DNA of 64,000 bases from NCBI GenBank assembly GCA_002005505.1, contig MVGU01001346.1:80666-144665 (forward strand), read 5' to 3'. Positions within the stretch are counted from its first letter, which is position 1, and each line of letters starts with the position of its first letter. Below the pieces are notes generated by a model. It saw nothing but the letters and a program-made list of their open reading frames with translations, did not search any database and was not told the origin of the DNA. This document shows positions 9,495 to 20,403 of the stretch, in pieces. This DNA is from Botryococcus braunii (Eukaryota > Chlorophyta > Trebouxiophyceae). The translations under genes and the position numbers were made by a program.

Positions 9495-10364
9495 TTAAGG
9501 GGGTGGTGGTGGGAGATGCCAGCCTGGGAAGAATGGAAAGGTAGTGGACACAGATCCAACAGCATGTGACGTTGACACGGGAGGGCCTCCAATGGGGTGG
9601 CTAGCATCCCACCAGCTGGCTTGTTGCCGAAGAGCTCCAGGGCCCCACCATGCAGCCGGGCCCGCACTTGCAGGTTGCATTGTGCCATGTAGGGCTTGCA
9701 GCCTCTTCAGATCAAGACACTCCTTCCAGAAATGTCCCGTCCTGTTGCAGAAGCGACACGCCAGTTCCTCCTTTGGCCTCCTGCCACGTCCAGACCCTCG
9801 CCCCCTGCCTCCAGCGTTGTGAGCAGAGGGGCCGTAGGGGGCCTGACCATCAGCAGATGCTCCAGCTCCCACTCCTGGTGCTGCTCCAGCGCCCGGTGCA
9901 GCTCCAGCGCCTTGAGGAGCCCCAGGGATTCCACCCTGAGCTGGTACGGCTACTGCTGCTGCTGCCACAACTGCTGCAGCTGCTGCTGTGACGTGCACTG
10001 ACTTTGCCAACGGGATATCCTGGTACTCCAAGTTCTCAATGGCAGTGAGGATCGTCTCCAACATGTCATATGGATCTGACTTGGCGGAGGTAATCTCCCA
10101 GGCGTCATTCTGCAAGACTGCAGGAAGCCCCTTATACATATACCTGCAGATCTGGCGATCTCCCAGCTTATGGTTATTAGCTTCCAGGGAGGCGGCGATA
10201 CTGATGACCCGGTGACACCATTCTTGCACAATCTCTCCCTTCACCATGCCTTGTTTGATCCACTTCTCATTTATTTCCCTGTCCTTCCCTCCAGTGCAGC
10301 GATCTGCCATCCACTGAATGAAGTCAAAAGCGCTCCCCCGCTGTTTGACTTCGTCCTGCCACAT
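9495..10364 (-). pseudogene. Copia-1b gag, C-terminal part with zinc knuckle
   Basis: About 290 codons. They begin FDFIQWMADR-type Gag sequence and continue through the UBN2-like copia Gag core (EKWIKQGMVKGEIVQEW, then DRQICRYMYKGLP), an Ala-rich tract, a Gly/Ala/Pro-rich tract, a basic GRGRGSGRGRRP patch and one CX2CX4HX4C knuckle (CRFCNRTGHFWKEC). A TAG at about 10378 separates it from the N-terminal part and a TAA ends it before the protease. In Copia-2 the same junction is open, so these stops are damage. Confidence 0.85.
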
Positions 10365-10376
10365 GGGTGGGACAGA

Positions 10377-10730
10377 CTAAAGGATGAAATGTTTTATTAT
10401 TATTATTATTATTGTTGTTGCGTTCTCTGTGTTCTTAGGCATGGGTGCCTCCAAAGCTCCCATAGCTCCCTTCTGCATTGCGCAGGACTCCAGCTCCTCA
10501 CGCCAGGCCCTACAATTGGTGCGGTCAGCCTTCAGCTGTGTAGACATATTGGGGTTGGAGGAGTTCATTGTGTATGCATACGAGCTGGCTGCAGTGCCTC
10601 CAGTGGTCTATCCTGACTGTCCAGCTCTTGAGGAGGCTGTGATGCCTCCTGCTGGTGTTGCCATAGTCCCTGTACTGCAGGGATTATTTCCAGAAACCTT
10701 GCTTTGAGAACGAGTTTGAGGTCTGGTCAT
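10377..10730 (-). pseudogene. Copia-1b gag, N-terminal part
   Basis: Starts at the ATG of MTRPQTRSQSK on the minus strand. A TAG within SGQTT (Q to stop) breaks it, and an expanded ATT/GTT triplet run (10395-10423; read as Ile/Thr codons on this strand) is inserted near the end, where the sister copies have short KHFI coding. Equivalent to 582 and 18277 on the plus strand. Confidence 0.8.
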
Positions 10731-11129
10731 ACACTTCACTTCCTCTCACAGCGTTCAGCCTGACACAGCTGATTAAGCATAACCTTCCGGCGTACACCAC
10801 AGCACTTCCAAGTATTCCACCCTTTCGAGGTCTAGCATGTAAACTTGTATACCTTAATATGCAAAATGTTCTTCTGCAATTCAATCACCTGACCACCCGG
10901 ACCTACTGACGGTCTCACGATAACGACAACAGGTGATAAACTCAGGTGCGAAATTCACGATAGAAACCTTCCAAGAGATTGAAGACTCTGTAGGTAGGCC
11001 TTCGGAGTGAAGACCCAGTTGTTCCTTTGTTTCCTCTTCTTGTCGTCAGGCGAGTCCGTGGAAAACCCAGTACAGATGCATCCGATGATGACATGCACTC
11101 CTGTCTGCCCTTGGCTCAGCTGGAAGGGC
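10731..11129 (-). other. Copia-1b untranslated leader
   Basis: About 400 bp between the PBS and gag, matching the leaders at 202-581 and 17897-18276. No ORF is preserved across the three copies, so it is probably the RNA packaging leader. Confidence 0.7.
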
Positions 11130-11143
11130 GTGGGCCCATAACC
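11130..11143 (-). promoter_or_regulatory. Primer-binding site of Copia-1b
   Basis: On the minus strand GGTTATGGGCCCAC directly follows the LTR end, identical to the sites at 170 and 17865. It is the complement of the initiator tRNA-Met anticodon arm and pairs with the last bases of the LTR to form a 10-bp hairpin. Confidence 0.78.
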
Positions 11144-11836
11144 TGTAAAAGGTTATGGGCATTGGCGTATCCTGTATAAAGCAGACAGGTCGTCAAGAGA
11201 TGTAGTTCCTCCAGCTGCAGTCCGTACGACTGTCTGCTGAGTATCACACACAACTGTCGGACAAGACTAGCATCTGGTAATGCCCAGCATCTTTCACAAC
11301 CAGTTCCGTTACATCATTGTCTTGTACACAAGCAGCGATCAAGCAATTACTAGATAAGGCTCTAGACGGCTACGTTCAAGTACATGCCTGTACTCCCTGA
11401 AGTCACTGTCCCTTGTCTGTTTGAGTGACTACAGGGTACACTAGGCTTGTTCACTCTCACAATAGCAACAATGATACCACACACACTGCCGCACCGTACC
11501 TGTACAAAGCAGACGGGTCGTCAAGAGACGTAGTTACTCCAGCTGCAGTCCGTACGACTGTCTGTTGAGTATCACACACAACTGTCGGACAAGACTTGCA
11601 TCTGGTAATGCCCAGCATCTTTCACAACCAGTTGGTATTCAGTCCGGTGGGGCAGCCTTAAGAGTTCACCCGACAAACGTGTGATCTAGACAAGTTTGTA
11701 CCTTAAGTTCGAAAACATCCACAATCTACCGTGTCTCAAGGTACCTTATGTTCTCAATGGACCCATATCCTAATAGTGCACACATGAAGATCACTTAACG
11801 CACAAGGCATTCAATAATAATGTTCAGAACTCAACA
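11144..11836 (-). repeat. Copia-1b 5' LTR
   Basis: A 693-bp complete LTR on the minus strand, TGTTGAGTTC...CCTTTTACA, with the family's duplicated block present twice. It is adjacent to the PBS on its inner side. On its outer side it meets a plus-strand LTR piece head to head at 11836/11837, a rearrangement point. Confidence 0.88.
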
Positions 11837-12205
11837 AGACCTGTCTGCTTTGTATAGGTACGGTGCGGCAGTGTGTGTGGTGTCATTGTCGCTATTGTGA
11901 GAGTGAACAAGCCTAGTGTACCCTGTAGTCACTCAAACAGACAAGGGACAGTGACTTCAGGGAGTCTAGGCATGTACTTGAACGTAGCCGTCTAGGGCCT
12001 TATCTAGTAATTGCTTGATCGGTGCAAGACAATAATGTAACGGAACTGGTTGTGAAAGATGCTGGGCATTACCAGATACTAGTCTTGTCCGACAGTTGTG
12101 TGTGATACTCAGGAGACAGTCGTACGGACTGCAGCTGGAGTAAATACGTCTCTTGAAGACCTGTCTGCTTTGTACGGGATACGCCAATGCCCATAACCTT
12201 TTACA
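11837..12205 (+). repeat. Copia-1 LTR, 3' part, plus strand
   Basis: 369 bp equal to the LTR from the end of the first internal repeat to the terminus CCATAACCTTTTACA. It starts mid-LTR at GACCTGTCTGC. It is followed not by a PBS but by GTAGG and copia pol sequence, so it is the far end of an LTR inserted in pol. Confidence 0.8.
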
Positions 12206-14274
12206 GTAGGTCTCCCTGATTTGCAGAGGCGGTTGAGAGAGGGGAGGCTATGCTCGGAGAAGATGTTACCGAGGAGAGTTGTGGGCTTGAAGTGCCAGCA
12301 GCAGGGGAAGCATGTAGCCAATTTGAGTTGGGGGCCAACCATGCTTATGGTGTGCAGGCTGACACAATAGGCGCAGCTCAGGAAAGTCAGAGTAGTGTGC
12401 GTAGATGTGAGACCTGGAGAGAGAGAGAGAGAGCTGCTGCTTCCGCCTGCATTGAGAAAGGTGAGAGACTATAACGATGGAGCGCATGAGTCTGGCAGTC
12501 CAAGAGTGAGAGAGTTGGGAAGGGATCTGGCAGTTCTGGCTGTACTGCCGGGTCTCAACATAAGGTACAGAATGTACCTTATTATGGGAGCCAGGATCAG
12601 AGGGATACAAAAGACAATAGTCCCAGGAGTGCTGACAGTACTGCCGAGTCTCAGCATAAGGTACAGAATGTACCTTATGTCAAGCTGGGAAAGGTTCACG
12701 TGCCATCTAACCTGAGAGAAGCCCAATGCTCCCCTCAGTGGGATTTTTGGCAACAAGCAATGAGGGAAGAGATGGATTCCCTTGATACCCATGAGGTTCT
12801 AGAATATGTGGACAGACCACATGGACATAAAGTTATTCCTGTCCATTGGATCTTCTCCACTAAAAATGATGCACATGGGAATGTTACTCGCTTTAAAGCG
12901 AGATTGGTTGCCCAGGGGTGTAGACAGATCCCTGGGATAGATGTTGGGGAGGTATTTGCACCCACCAGCAGCTATGGGGCAAGGAGGGCTGTGCTGGCAG
13001 TAGCTGCCACACAGTATCTTGAGATTCACCAAGTGGATATCAAGAGTGCCTTTCTTAATGGGGAACTGGAGGAGGAAGTATTTGTGACTCAGCCTCCAGG
13101 TTTTGAGAATGGCAATACGAGAGTGGTTTGTAAACTCAGGAAGGCACTGTATGGTCTCAAACAAGCCCCTAGGGCATGGCATAAGACCTTGAATGACAAG
13201 CGGAGTGTCATGGGGTATAGTGTCTGCAAGAGTGATGCAGGGGTGTACATCAGGAGGGCCCCTGATGGCAACCTGTCCTTCATTCTGGTCTATGTAGATG
13301 ACCTCCTCATTCTTGCTCGAGTGATCTCAGAGATTGAGTGGGGAAAGGAACTTCTGAAGAAGGACTTTACCATTCATGATCTGGGAGAGGTCCATGATTT
13401 TCTGGGATGCCAGGTTCTTAGAAATAGAGATGAGGGTACTATTTCTATGAGCTGCACACCCAAGATTGATGCTCTTGTGGAGAAGTTTGGCGTTGCGAAT
13501 GATGGGCGTGTGGTTGATACGCCCATGTCCAAGGACTTCGTGGCTAGCAGCAGACCCGAGTCCTCAGATGGTATGTCACATGGGGCAGGTACCCCTCTGC
13601 CACCTGGTCATCGATACTGCGAGTTGATTGGGTCGTTGCTCTACATTGCCAATACAACACGGCCTGACATTTCACAGGCTGTTGGAGTGTTGTCAAGGTA
13701 TAGAATGACACCCACTACTTCACACTGGAATGAGGCCATTCGAGTGCTGAAGTACTTGAGAGATACCAGAGAATTAGCTTTTACTCTGGGTGGAAAGGGG
13801 CCTGAGCTAGAAGGCTATGTTGATGTTGACTATGCTGGGGACCTGGACCACAGGTTTTCCACCACTGGCTATGTTCTATCAGTCTATGGTAGTGCCGTGG
13901 TTTGGGGGAGCAAGAGGCAGAGTTCAGTTGCTACCTCAACTGTGCAGGCCGAGTAAATGGCAGCCGGCCATATTGTGAAGGAAGCCAACTGGCTTAGGGG
14001 CTTCTTGGAAGAGATAGGGGCTGCACCTTGGAGGATCAAAATTTTCTGTGACAACCAAGGATGCATTTCCAATTTACAGAACCCCCTTTATTCTAAATTC
14101 ACAAAGCATATTGCAGTCAGCTTCCACTATGCTAGGGAAGCTATGGCACTCGGGCAAGTAGATATCCTCTATGTGGAATCTGCTCGCAATGTGGCTGACA
14201 TTATGACCAAGCCACTTGCCAAGCCCGTGTTTGTTGGTCATCGTGATTCACTAGGTTTAAGAAGATACACATAA
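12206..14274 (+). pseudogene. Copia-1d RT-RNase H with one nonsense codon
   Basis: The C-terminal half of a copia polyprotein. The linker (12206-12690) is acidic and low in complexity with a GA run. RT starts near LREAQCSPQWDFWQQAM, with VIPVHWIFSTKNDAHG, FKARLVAQGCRQIPG, QVDIKSAFLNGELEEEVFV, YGLKQAPRAWH and the catalytic ILVYVDDLLIL (nt 13291-13302). RNase H follows (VDVDYAGDLDHRFSTTGYV) and ends with the ADIMTKPLAKPV tail. The main frame is open from 12700 to a TAA at 13954-13956 (QAE-stop-MAAGH), where Copia-2 has sense codons; it then continues to 14274. The sequence begins at exactly the linker point where Copia-1b ends at 1177, so the two may be halves of one element. Confidence 0.88.
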
Positions 14275-14280
14275 AGCATG

Positions 14281-14294
14281 CAGGCAAGGGGAAG
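14281..14294 (+). promoter_or_regulatory. Polypurine tract of Copia-1d
   Basis: CAGGCAAGGGGAAG directly before the 3' LTR, nearly the same as the tracts of Copia-2 (26989) and Copia-3 (61295), which shows that these families are related. Confidence 0.75.
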
Positions 14295-14985
14295 TGTTGA
14301 GTTCTGAACATTATTAGTGAATGCCTTGTGCTTTAAGTGGTCTTTATGTGTGCACTATTAGGATATGGGTCCATTGAGAACATAAGGTACCTTGAGACAC
14401 GTTAGGTTGTGGACGCTTTCGAACATAAGGTACAATCTGATCTAGATTACACGGTTTTCGGGTGAACTCTTAAGGCTGCCCCACCGGTGAATGCCAACTG
14501 GTTGTGAAAGATGCTGGCCAGTTCCAGATGCTAGTCTTGTCCAACAGTTGTGCATGATACTCAGCAGACAGTCGTATGGACTGCAGCGAGAGTAACTTCG
14601 TCTACTGACGACCTGTCTGCCGTGTACAGTTACGGTGCGGCAGTGTGTGTTGTATCATTGTTGCTGTAGTGAGAGTGAACAAGCTTAGTGTACCCTGTAG
14701 TCACTTAAACAGACAAGGGACAGTGACTGCAGGGAGTATAGGCATGTACTTGAACGTAGCCGCCTAGAGACTAATCTAGTAATTGCTTGATCGGTGCTTG
14801 AGTGCAATACAATGATGTAACAGAACTGGTTGTGAAAGATGCTGGGCAATTCCAGATGCTAGTCTTGTCCAACAGTTGTGCATGATACTCAGCAGACAGT
14901 CGTATGGACTGCTGCGAGAGTAACTTCGTCTACCGACAACCTGCCTGCCGTGTACAGGATACGCCAATGCCCATAACCTTTTACA
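14295..14985 (+). repeat. Copia-1d 3' LTR
   Basis: 691 bp, TGTTGAGTTC...CCTTTTACA. A block of about 135 bp (TTGTGAAAGATGCTGG...GCCGTGTACAG) occurs twice, at about 14491-14627 and 14825-14957. The downstream flank is ACACC; no matching duplication was found at the other side. Confidence 0.9.
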
Positions 14986-15016
14986 ACACCGAACAGTGTT
15001 TCATTTCCCATGGGTC

Positions 15017-15439
15017 TCATGCTGTAGGGAATCCTAGATTTCTAGTCGTTGGGGGGGTGGGGGAAGCATGCCTGAGGGACTCCACCAGCCCTTCAAGGGG
15101 AACCCAACTTACAGGTGCAGACTGACTGGTAAACTCGTATGGGAGCGTATCCCTGAGATGAATATCAGTTCTGTCCTGAAGAGGGGTTTGATCCCGTCTT
15201 GTGGTGGCTGTGTGTGAAGTCCCTGCATGACCCCCAAAGGAAGACCCAAAGGTTGGGTCAGTTTCGGTTTGTTCATCTTGACTATCATTTGATCCATGCA
15301 TGTGGCTAGAAAATTGTTGAGGTTCTACTTCAATGGTGACATCGGAGAAATGGGCGTGTCTAGCCCTCTGATCAGCTGGGGATAGTCCCAGCTCACGATC
15401 CATGAAAAAGTAGTCAAGAGACAAGTGGTCACGAGACAA
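15017..15439 (-). CDS. Hypothetical ORF, polar and Ser/Thr-rich
   Basis: 140 codons, not recognised. The composition is polar (Ser, Thr, Gln, Asp) with no clear fold, signal peptide or membrane segment; it contains ESLRHASPTPPTTRN near the end. It resembles the disordered linker between integrase and RT in copia polyproteins in composition only. It could be a chance ORF or a linker remnant of another copia. No upstream promoter or neighbouring coding supports it. Confidence 0.2.
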   Translation of the reverse strand: MSRDHLSLDYFFMDRELGLSPADQRARHAHFSDVTIEVEPQQFSSHMHGSNDSQDEQTETDPTFGSSFGGHAGTSHTATTRRDQTPLQDRTDIHLRDTLPYEFTSQSAPVSWVPLEGLVESLRHASPTPPTTRNLGFPTA

Positions 15440-15837
15440 CGATTACTTCCATGAAAAACGTTTCTTTTTTGCAAGAAAGCAACTGAAGAAGGATTAAAAA
15501 AAAAAAAAAAAATGTAGGAACTGTGTTCACTAGTATTGCGGGAAACTAGAATTACTACACAGCACTTGCAAGGCCCTAAGGCAAACTTTGCCTTAGGCTG
15601 AACGTACACACTAACCACTGGCTACATGTAGCGTTCCAGAAACGGTTTTAGATACCAATAGATGTTCGACTGGCGCAGACGAGAGATGTGTAGTATCTAG
15701 TCGCTCTGCAGACCACAGACTGCTACTCGTGTGACGATCCTGCCGACCACCCGCTCGCCGATACCATGCCATATGGAATGAGCATGGTCAGACTTACAGC
15801 ATCCATAGAGTACAGTCAGACATCAAATATAGTCTTG

Positions 15838-15914
15838 CATGATACAAGACGAGCTCATGCAGTGAACATAGACGTGGGCAGCACAAGACGGCGAGACAAG
15901 TGGAACTTCCAAGG
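15838..15914 (+). repeat. Short direct repeat, copy 1
   Basis: About 77 bp (ACAAGACGAGCTCATGCAGTG...GGAACTTCCAAGG) repeated at 16347-16422 with a few differences. The two copies bracket the solo LTR but are too long to be its target duplication, so the tandem duplication is a separate event. Confidence 0.7.
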
Positions 15915-15945
15915 TCTGTTACAGTTTGGTGATGTGTTTTTAAGT

Positions 15946-15950
15946 GTTAC
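15946..15950. repeat. Target-site duplication GTTAC, left copy
   Basis: Matches GTTAC at 16314-16318 and flanks the short solo LTR exactly. Confidence 0.85.
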
Positions 15951-16313
15951 TGTTGAGTTCTGAACATTATTATTGAAAGCCTTGTTCTTTAAGTTATCTT
16001 CATGTGTGCACTATTAGGATATGGGTTCAGTGAGAACATAAGGTACCTTGAGACACGGTGGATTGTGGACGCTTTCAAACATAAGGTACAATCTGATCTA
16101 GATTACACGTTTGTCGGGTGCACTTTTAAGGCTGCCCCACCGGTGTGAATGCCAACTAGTTGTGAAAGATGCTGGACATTTCCTGATGCTAGTCTTGTCC
16201 AACAGTTGTGCATGATACTCAGCAGACAGTCATACGGACTGCAGCTAGAGTAACTTCGTCTACTGACGACCTGTCTGCCGTGTACAGGATACGCCAATGC
16301 CCATAACCTTTCA
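15951..16313 (+). repeat. Copia-1 solo LTR, short form
   Basis: 363 bp, TGTTGAGTTC...CCTTTCA, flanked by GTTAC. It contains only one copy of the family's internal block and lacks the roughly 330 bp between the two copies in full LTRs. That is what recombination between the internal repeats would leave, or it is a natural short LTR type. Confidence 0.88.
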
Positions 16314-16318
16314 GTTAC
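16314..16318. repeat. Target-site duplication GTTAC, right copy
   Basis: Second copy of the 5-bp duplication of the solo LTR. Confidence 0.85.
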
Positions 16319-16346
16319 GCTAGCCTATCTAAAGAAACCTTACCTG

Positions 16347-16422
16347 TATGACACAAGACGAGCTCATGCAGTGAAAATAGCCGAGGGCAGCACAAGACGG
16401 CGAGACAAGTGGAACTTCCAAG
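16347..16422 (+). repeat. Short direct repeat, copy 2
   Basis: Partner of 15838-15914. Confidence 0.7.
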
Positions 16423-17008
16423 GCCTAACCATCCTTCTAAACTACGACTCCTTATATACTGAAGGGCATTGCACTGATATGAAGCTAAGCAACATCATCT
16501 CTACAAATGCTATGCAGAAGCTACAGCCTCAGATCGTAAGCAAATAGACCAGCACAGCCTCAGATAGTAAACAAATAGACCAGATCGTAAACACCTAAGG
16601 GGACTAGGTACCGATGGTCCTGAGAGCTTCGACATGGATCCGGTACCTCAATTCGAACACGAGACCAATCTTCGAGCAGGTCCAGCGGACTCCTTACGAA
16701 TCTCGAAGTTGCCCCAGCAGATTACTCAAGTGTTCAGTACACATAATACTTGCACGCAGCCTCTAGGTTTACGCTAAGTCCCGAATCTAGAGATGACGTC
16801 TGAGACACCTCACTAAACGTCTTAGCAGGCAGCAGAAACCATTTATTTGCTGTTGGAAACGCTACCTTAGTCATGTGAACCTAATTGACATCATGAAGAC
16901 CCTTTATTAATCAAACATAAATGCTACATGATGGTCTTCAGGATCCACGACATTTGGTTGCTTGCGCAATACTATGTTCAATAGTTAAAACCGGCGAAGT
17001 TCCAGTTT
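16423..17008. other. Non-coding stretch
   Basis: No ORF or element was recognised. A CCTCAGAT..GTAA.CAAATAGACCAG motif is repeated nearby at about 16528-16585. Confidence 0.4.
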
Positions 17009-17171
17009 GTAAAGGGTTATGGGCATTCGGCATCACCTGTACACAAGCAGACAGGTCGTAAGTGTCTCTCCAGCTACAGTTCTTGACGACTGTCTGCTAT
17101 TAGACACATGCACTAAATGGACAAGACTGGCATCCTTACGTGCCCAGCATCTTTTCATTCTAGTTCGGTTA
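17009..17171 (-). repeat. Diverged Copia-1 LTR end, inverted fragment
   Basis: On the minus strand it follows the last 160 bp of the LTR (GCTGGGCA...CCCATAACCCTTTACA) with many substitutions. It is older than the surrounding copies. Confidence 0.65.
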
Positions 17172-17864
17172 TGTTGAGTTTTGAACAGTATTACTGAATG
17201 CCTTGTGCTTTAAGTGATCTTCATGTGTGCACTATTGAGACATGGGTCCATTCAGAACATAAGGTACCTTGAGACACGTTAGTTTGTGGACTCTTTCGAA
17301 CATAAGGTACAATCTGATCTAGATTACACGTTTGTTGGGTGAACTCTTAAGGCTGCCCCACCGGTGTGAATGCCAACTTGTTGTGAAAGATGCCGGGCAT
17401 TTCCAGATGCTAGTCTTGTCCGACCGTTGTGCATGATACTCAGCAGACAGTCGTACGGACTGCAGCAAGAGTAACTTCGTCTACTGACGACCTGTCTGCC
17501 GTGTACAGGTACGGTGCGGCAGTGTGTGTTGTATCATTGTTGCTAGAGTGAGAGTGAACAAGCTTAGTGTACCCTGTAGTCACTTAAACAGACAAGGGAC
17601 AGTTACTGCAGGGAGTGTAGGCATGTACTTGAACGTAGCCGCCTAGAGACTTATCTAGTAATTGCTTGATCGGTGTTTGAGTGCAATACAATGATGTAAC
17701 GGAACTGGTTGTGAAAGATGCTGGGCATTTCCAGATGCTAGTCTTGTCCAACAGTTGTGCATGATACTCAACAGACAGTCGTACGGACTGCAGCGAGAGT
17801 AACTTCGTCTACTGATGGGCTGTCTGCCGTGTACAGGATACGCCAATGCACATAACCTTTTACA
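17172..17864 (+). repeat. Copia-1c 5' LTR
   Basis: A complete 693-bp LTR with two internal repeat copies, ending CCTTTTACA directly against the PBS. Confidence 0.9.
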
Positions 17865-17878
17865 GGTTATGGGCCCAC
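17865..17878 (+). promoter_or_regulatory. Primer-binding site of Copia-1c
   Basis: GGTTATGGGCCCAC, complement of the initiator tRNA-Met anticodon arm. It pairs with the LTR end (here GCACATAACC, one mismatch). Confidence 0.78.
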
Positions 17879-18276
17879 GCCCTTCCGGCTGAGCCAAGGG
17901 CAGACATGAGTGCATGTCATCATCGGATGCATCTGTACTGGGTTTTCCACGGACTCGCCTGACGGCAAGAAGAGGAAACAAAGGAACAATTGGGTCTTTA
18001 CTCAGAAGGCCTACCTATGAGTCTTCAATCTCTTGGGAGGTTTCTATCGTGAATTTCGCACCTGAGTCTATCACCCGTCGTCGTTATCGTTAGACCGTCA
18101 GTAGGTCCGGGCGGTCAGGTAATTGAATTGCTAAAGAACATTTTGCAGTTTAAGCTATACAAGTTTACATGCTAGACCTCGAAAGGGTGGAATACTTGGA
18201 AGTGCCGTGGTGTACGCCGGAAGGTTATGCTTAATCAGCTGTGTCAGGCTGAACGCTGTGAGAGGAAGTGAAGTGT

Positions 18277-18689
18277 ATGACAAGACCTCAAACTCGTTCT
18301 CAAAGCAAGGTTTCTGGAAATAATCCCATCAGTACAGGGACTATGGCAACACCAGCGGGAGGCAGCACAGCCTCCTCATGAGCTGGACAGTCAGGACAGA
18401 CCACTGGAGGCACTGCAGCCAACTCGTATGCATACACAATGAACTCCTCCAATCCCAAGATGTCTACGCAGCTGAAAGCTGACCTAACCACTTTCAGGGC
18501 CTGACGTGAGGAGCTGGAGTCCTGCGCAATGCAGAAGGGAGCTATGGAAGCTATGGAGGCACCCATGCCTAGGACCGCAGAGAACGCAACAGTAAAACAT
18601 TTCATCCTACAGTCTGTCCCACCCATGTGGCAGGACGAAGTCAAACAGCGGGGGAGCGCTTTTGACTTCATTCAGTGGATGGCAGATCG
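18277..18689 (+). pseudogene. Copia-1c gag, 5' fragment
   Basis: Starts at the ATG of MTRPQTRSQSKVSGN. A TGA in TCATGAGC breaks it after about 34 codons, and another stop follows (GCCTGACGTG). After QWMADR the sequence jumps at about 18690 straight to the protease segment FGLHNVQCVPTAHT, so the Gag core, zinc knuckle and catalytic DSG of the protease are deleted. Confidence 0.85.
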
Positions 18690-20403
18690 ATTTGGGCTGC
18701 ATAATGTGCAGTGTGTGCCCACTGCACACACTATTTTGATTTCTGTCACAGGAGCCATTCAGGATGGAGCGTCATTCCTCACTGACAGTGCAGGTGGGTA
18801 GACGGCCATGAAAAAGCCCAGCAGGCTGGTCTGGTCAGATAGCCAGAGAGCGAGGGCTGTTTTTTTCAGATGGGTGTGTCCAGTCCAGAGCCAGCATGCT
18901 GCGCAGCCAAAGTCCAGTCCTCATGCTGCCTCGTATCATGCTAGGAAAGGACACGTGTGTACAGATAGACTGCTGTGGCATGCAATTTTGGGTCATCCTA
19001 GTGTTAAGAACATGACGAGATTGGACAACGAAGATCTGATAACTGGGATTCATGTGTCCCTTGCTCCATGTTCAAGGTGTCCTACCTAGTGTGAGTCATG
19101 CATACAAGGCAAGCATGCCCGCCCCCCCTTTCCAGCTTCATCCAGACCTGCAGAGAGTGTGTTAGATCGAGTGCACGTGGATACTGTGGGGCCCATTTCA
19201 CCAGCTGCCATGACGGGAGAGCGGTTTTGGGTTACTGTGGTTGATGAAAAATCTCATCTGATAGCTTCCTTGGCAGTGAAGTCGAAAGAAGTCACCTTCA
19301 AGGCGCTCATTGAGCTCTTGATGTACTGGCAGACATTTCATGAGAAAGTGGTGAAGTGTGTGAGATCTGATAGAGGGACAGAATTTCTGAATCAGGAGTT
19401 CAAACAATTTTGTGCTCAACAGAGCACTAAAATGGAGACCTCAGCTCCATCCACGCCTCAGCAAAATGGACTTGCTGAGCGAATGAATCGAACACTTAAG
19501 GAGCGCACAAGGACCATGTTGGTGCACGCTGCAGCAGACCCTTCCCTGTGGAAGGAGGCACTAGAGTCTGCCACCCTGCTTTACAACGTGGGCCCCACCA
19601 CAAGCAAGCCTCTGACCCCTACTGAGATGTTCTATGGGGTAAAGCCTGAGGTTGCTTCCTTGCGCACATGGGGCTGTGTGGCACATGTTCACATTCCCCC
19701 AGGTCAGCGGTCTGTATTTGGACCAAAGACCATTCCAAGCATGTTCACTGGCTATTGCCCACAGTCTAAGGCCTATAGAGTGTACGTAGGCAATGGTGTA
19801 TGGAAAGAGAGCAGGGACGTTACGTTCCTTGAGCATTTGAGAGGGGGGGGGGGGAGAGAGTGGGTAATAACTAAGGTGCAACCCGGATCTCCTCAATGGC
19901 TCTCAGGAGTGTCCTCGCATGGCAGGGGAGGCAATTCCAATGTCCGTAGCTCACCAACAGCCATTCCCGTGGATTTTTGGGAAGCAGAGGATGACCCACT
20001 GGAGGAGCGCAAGCCCACTGGATCTCCTGCTACCACTGCCAGCTCTCTAAAAAACCACAGCAGACTGAGGAGTTCAGTCGGACCTGTGGCAGGAGCCCCC
20101 AGCAGCCAGGATGGTTCCCATGCCACACCAGGGACCTCACAGCAGTCCTGGTCAGTGCTGGGACATCTTCAAAATTTAGCTAGGGGTGGTGCTGAAACGC
20201 AATCGCAACTGGACAAACTGCAGAAGATGCAGGAGGGGGTCAGGTTCCAGGGGAAGTCTCAACATAGACTTCCCCCAGGAACCACCCTCACAAGGCATCA
20301 GCGCTATGAACAGCGCCAGGCTAGGAGGGACTCAGTAGGGGTCCCCATGCATGACCCTGGCTCAGGCCAGGTACTTGTGAGTGAGCCACCCTTGGTAGGT
20401 CTC
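18690..20403 (+). pseudogene. Copia-1c integrase region, cut by Copia-2
   Basis: Protease tail, then GAG-pre-integrase (DRLLWHAILGHPSVKNMTRL, CX2C pair damaged by a TAG at about 19087), then an open integrase from 19159: VHVDTVGPISP, CVRSDRGTEF and QQNGLAERMNRTLKER give the D-D-E triad. The linker ends SEPPLVG at 20403, where the Copia-2 LTR begins. RT and RNase H are missing: beyond Copia-2 the sequence is a different element. Integrase would insert element cDNA, but this copy has no usable upstream gag-PR. Confidence 0.88.

Larger units (their letters stand above)
14986..15950. other. Unassigned sequence with one ORF
   Basis: Flanks the Copia-1d LTR and contains the minus-strand ORF listed separately, a run of 17 A at about 15496-15512, and a stretch (15838-15914) repeated at 16347-16422. 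Not recognised as a known element. Confidence 0.4.

Noticed and set aside
12420..12436. GA microsatellites (also 24994-25010 and 61998-62022)
   Set aside because: Simple repeats in copia linker or leader sequence; no sign of function.
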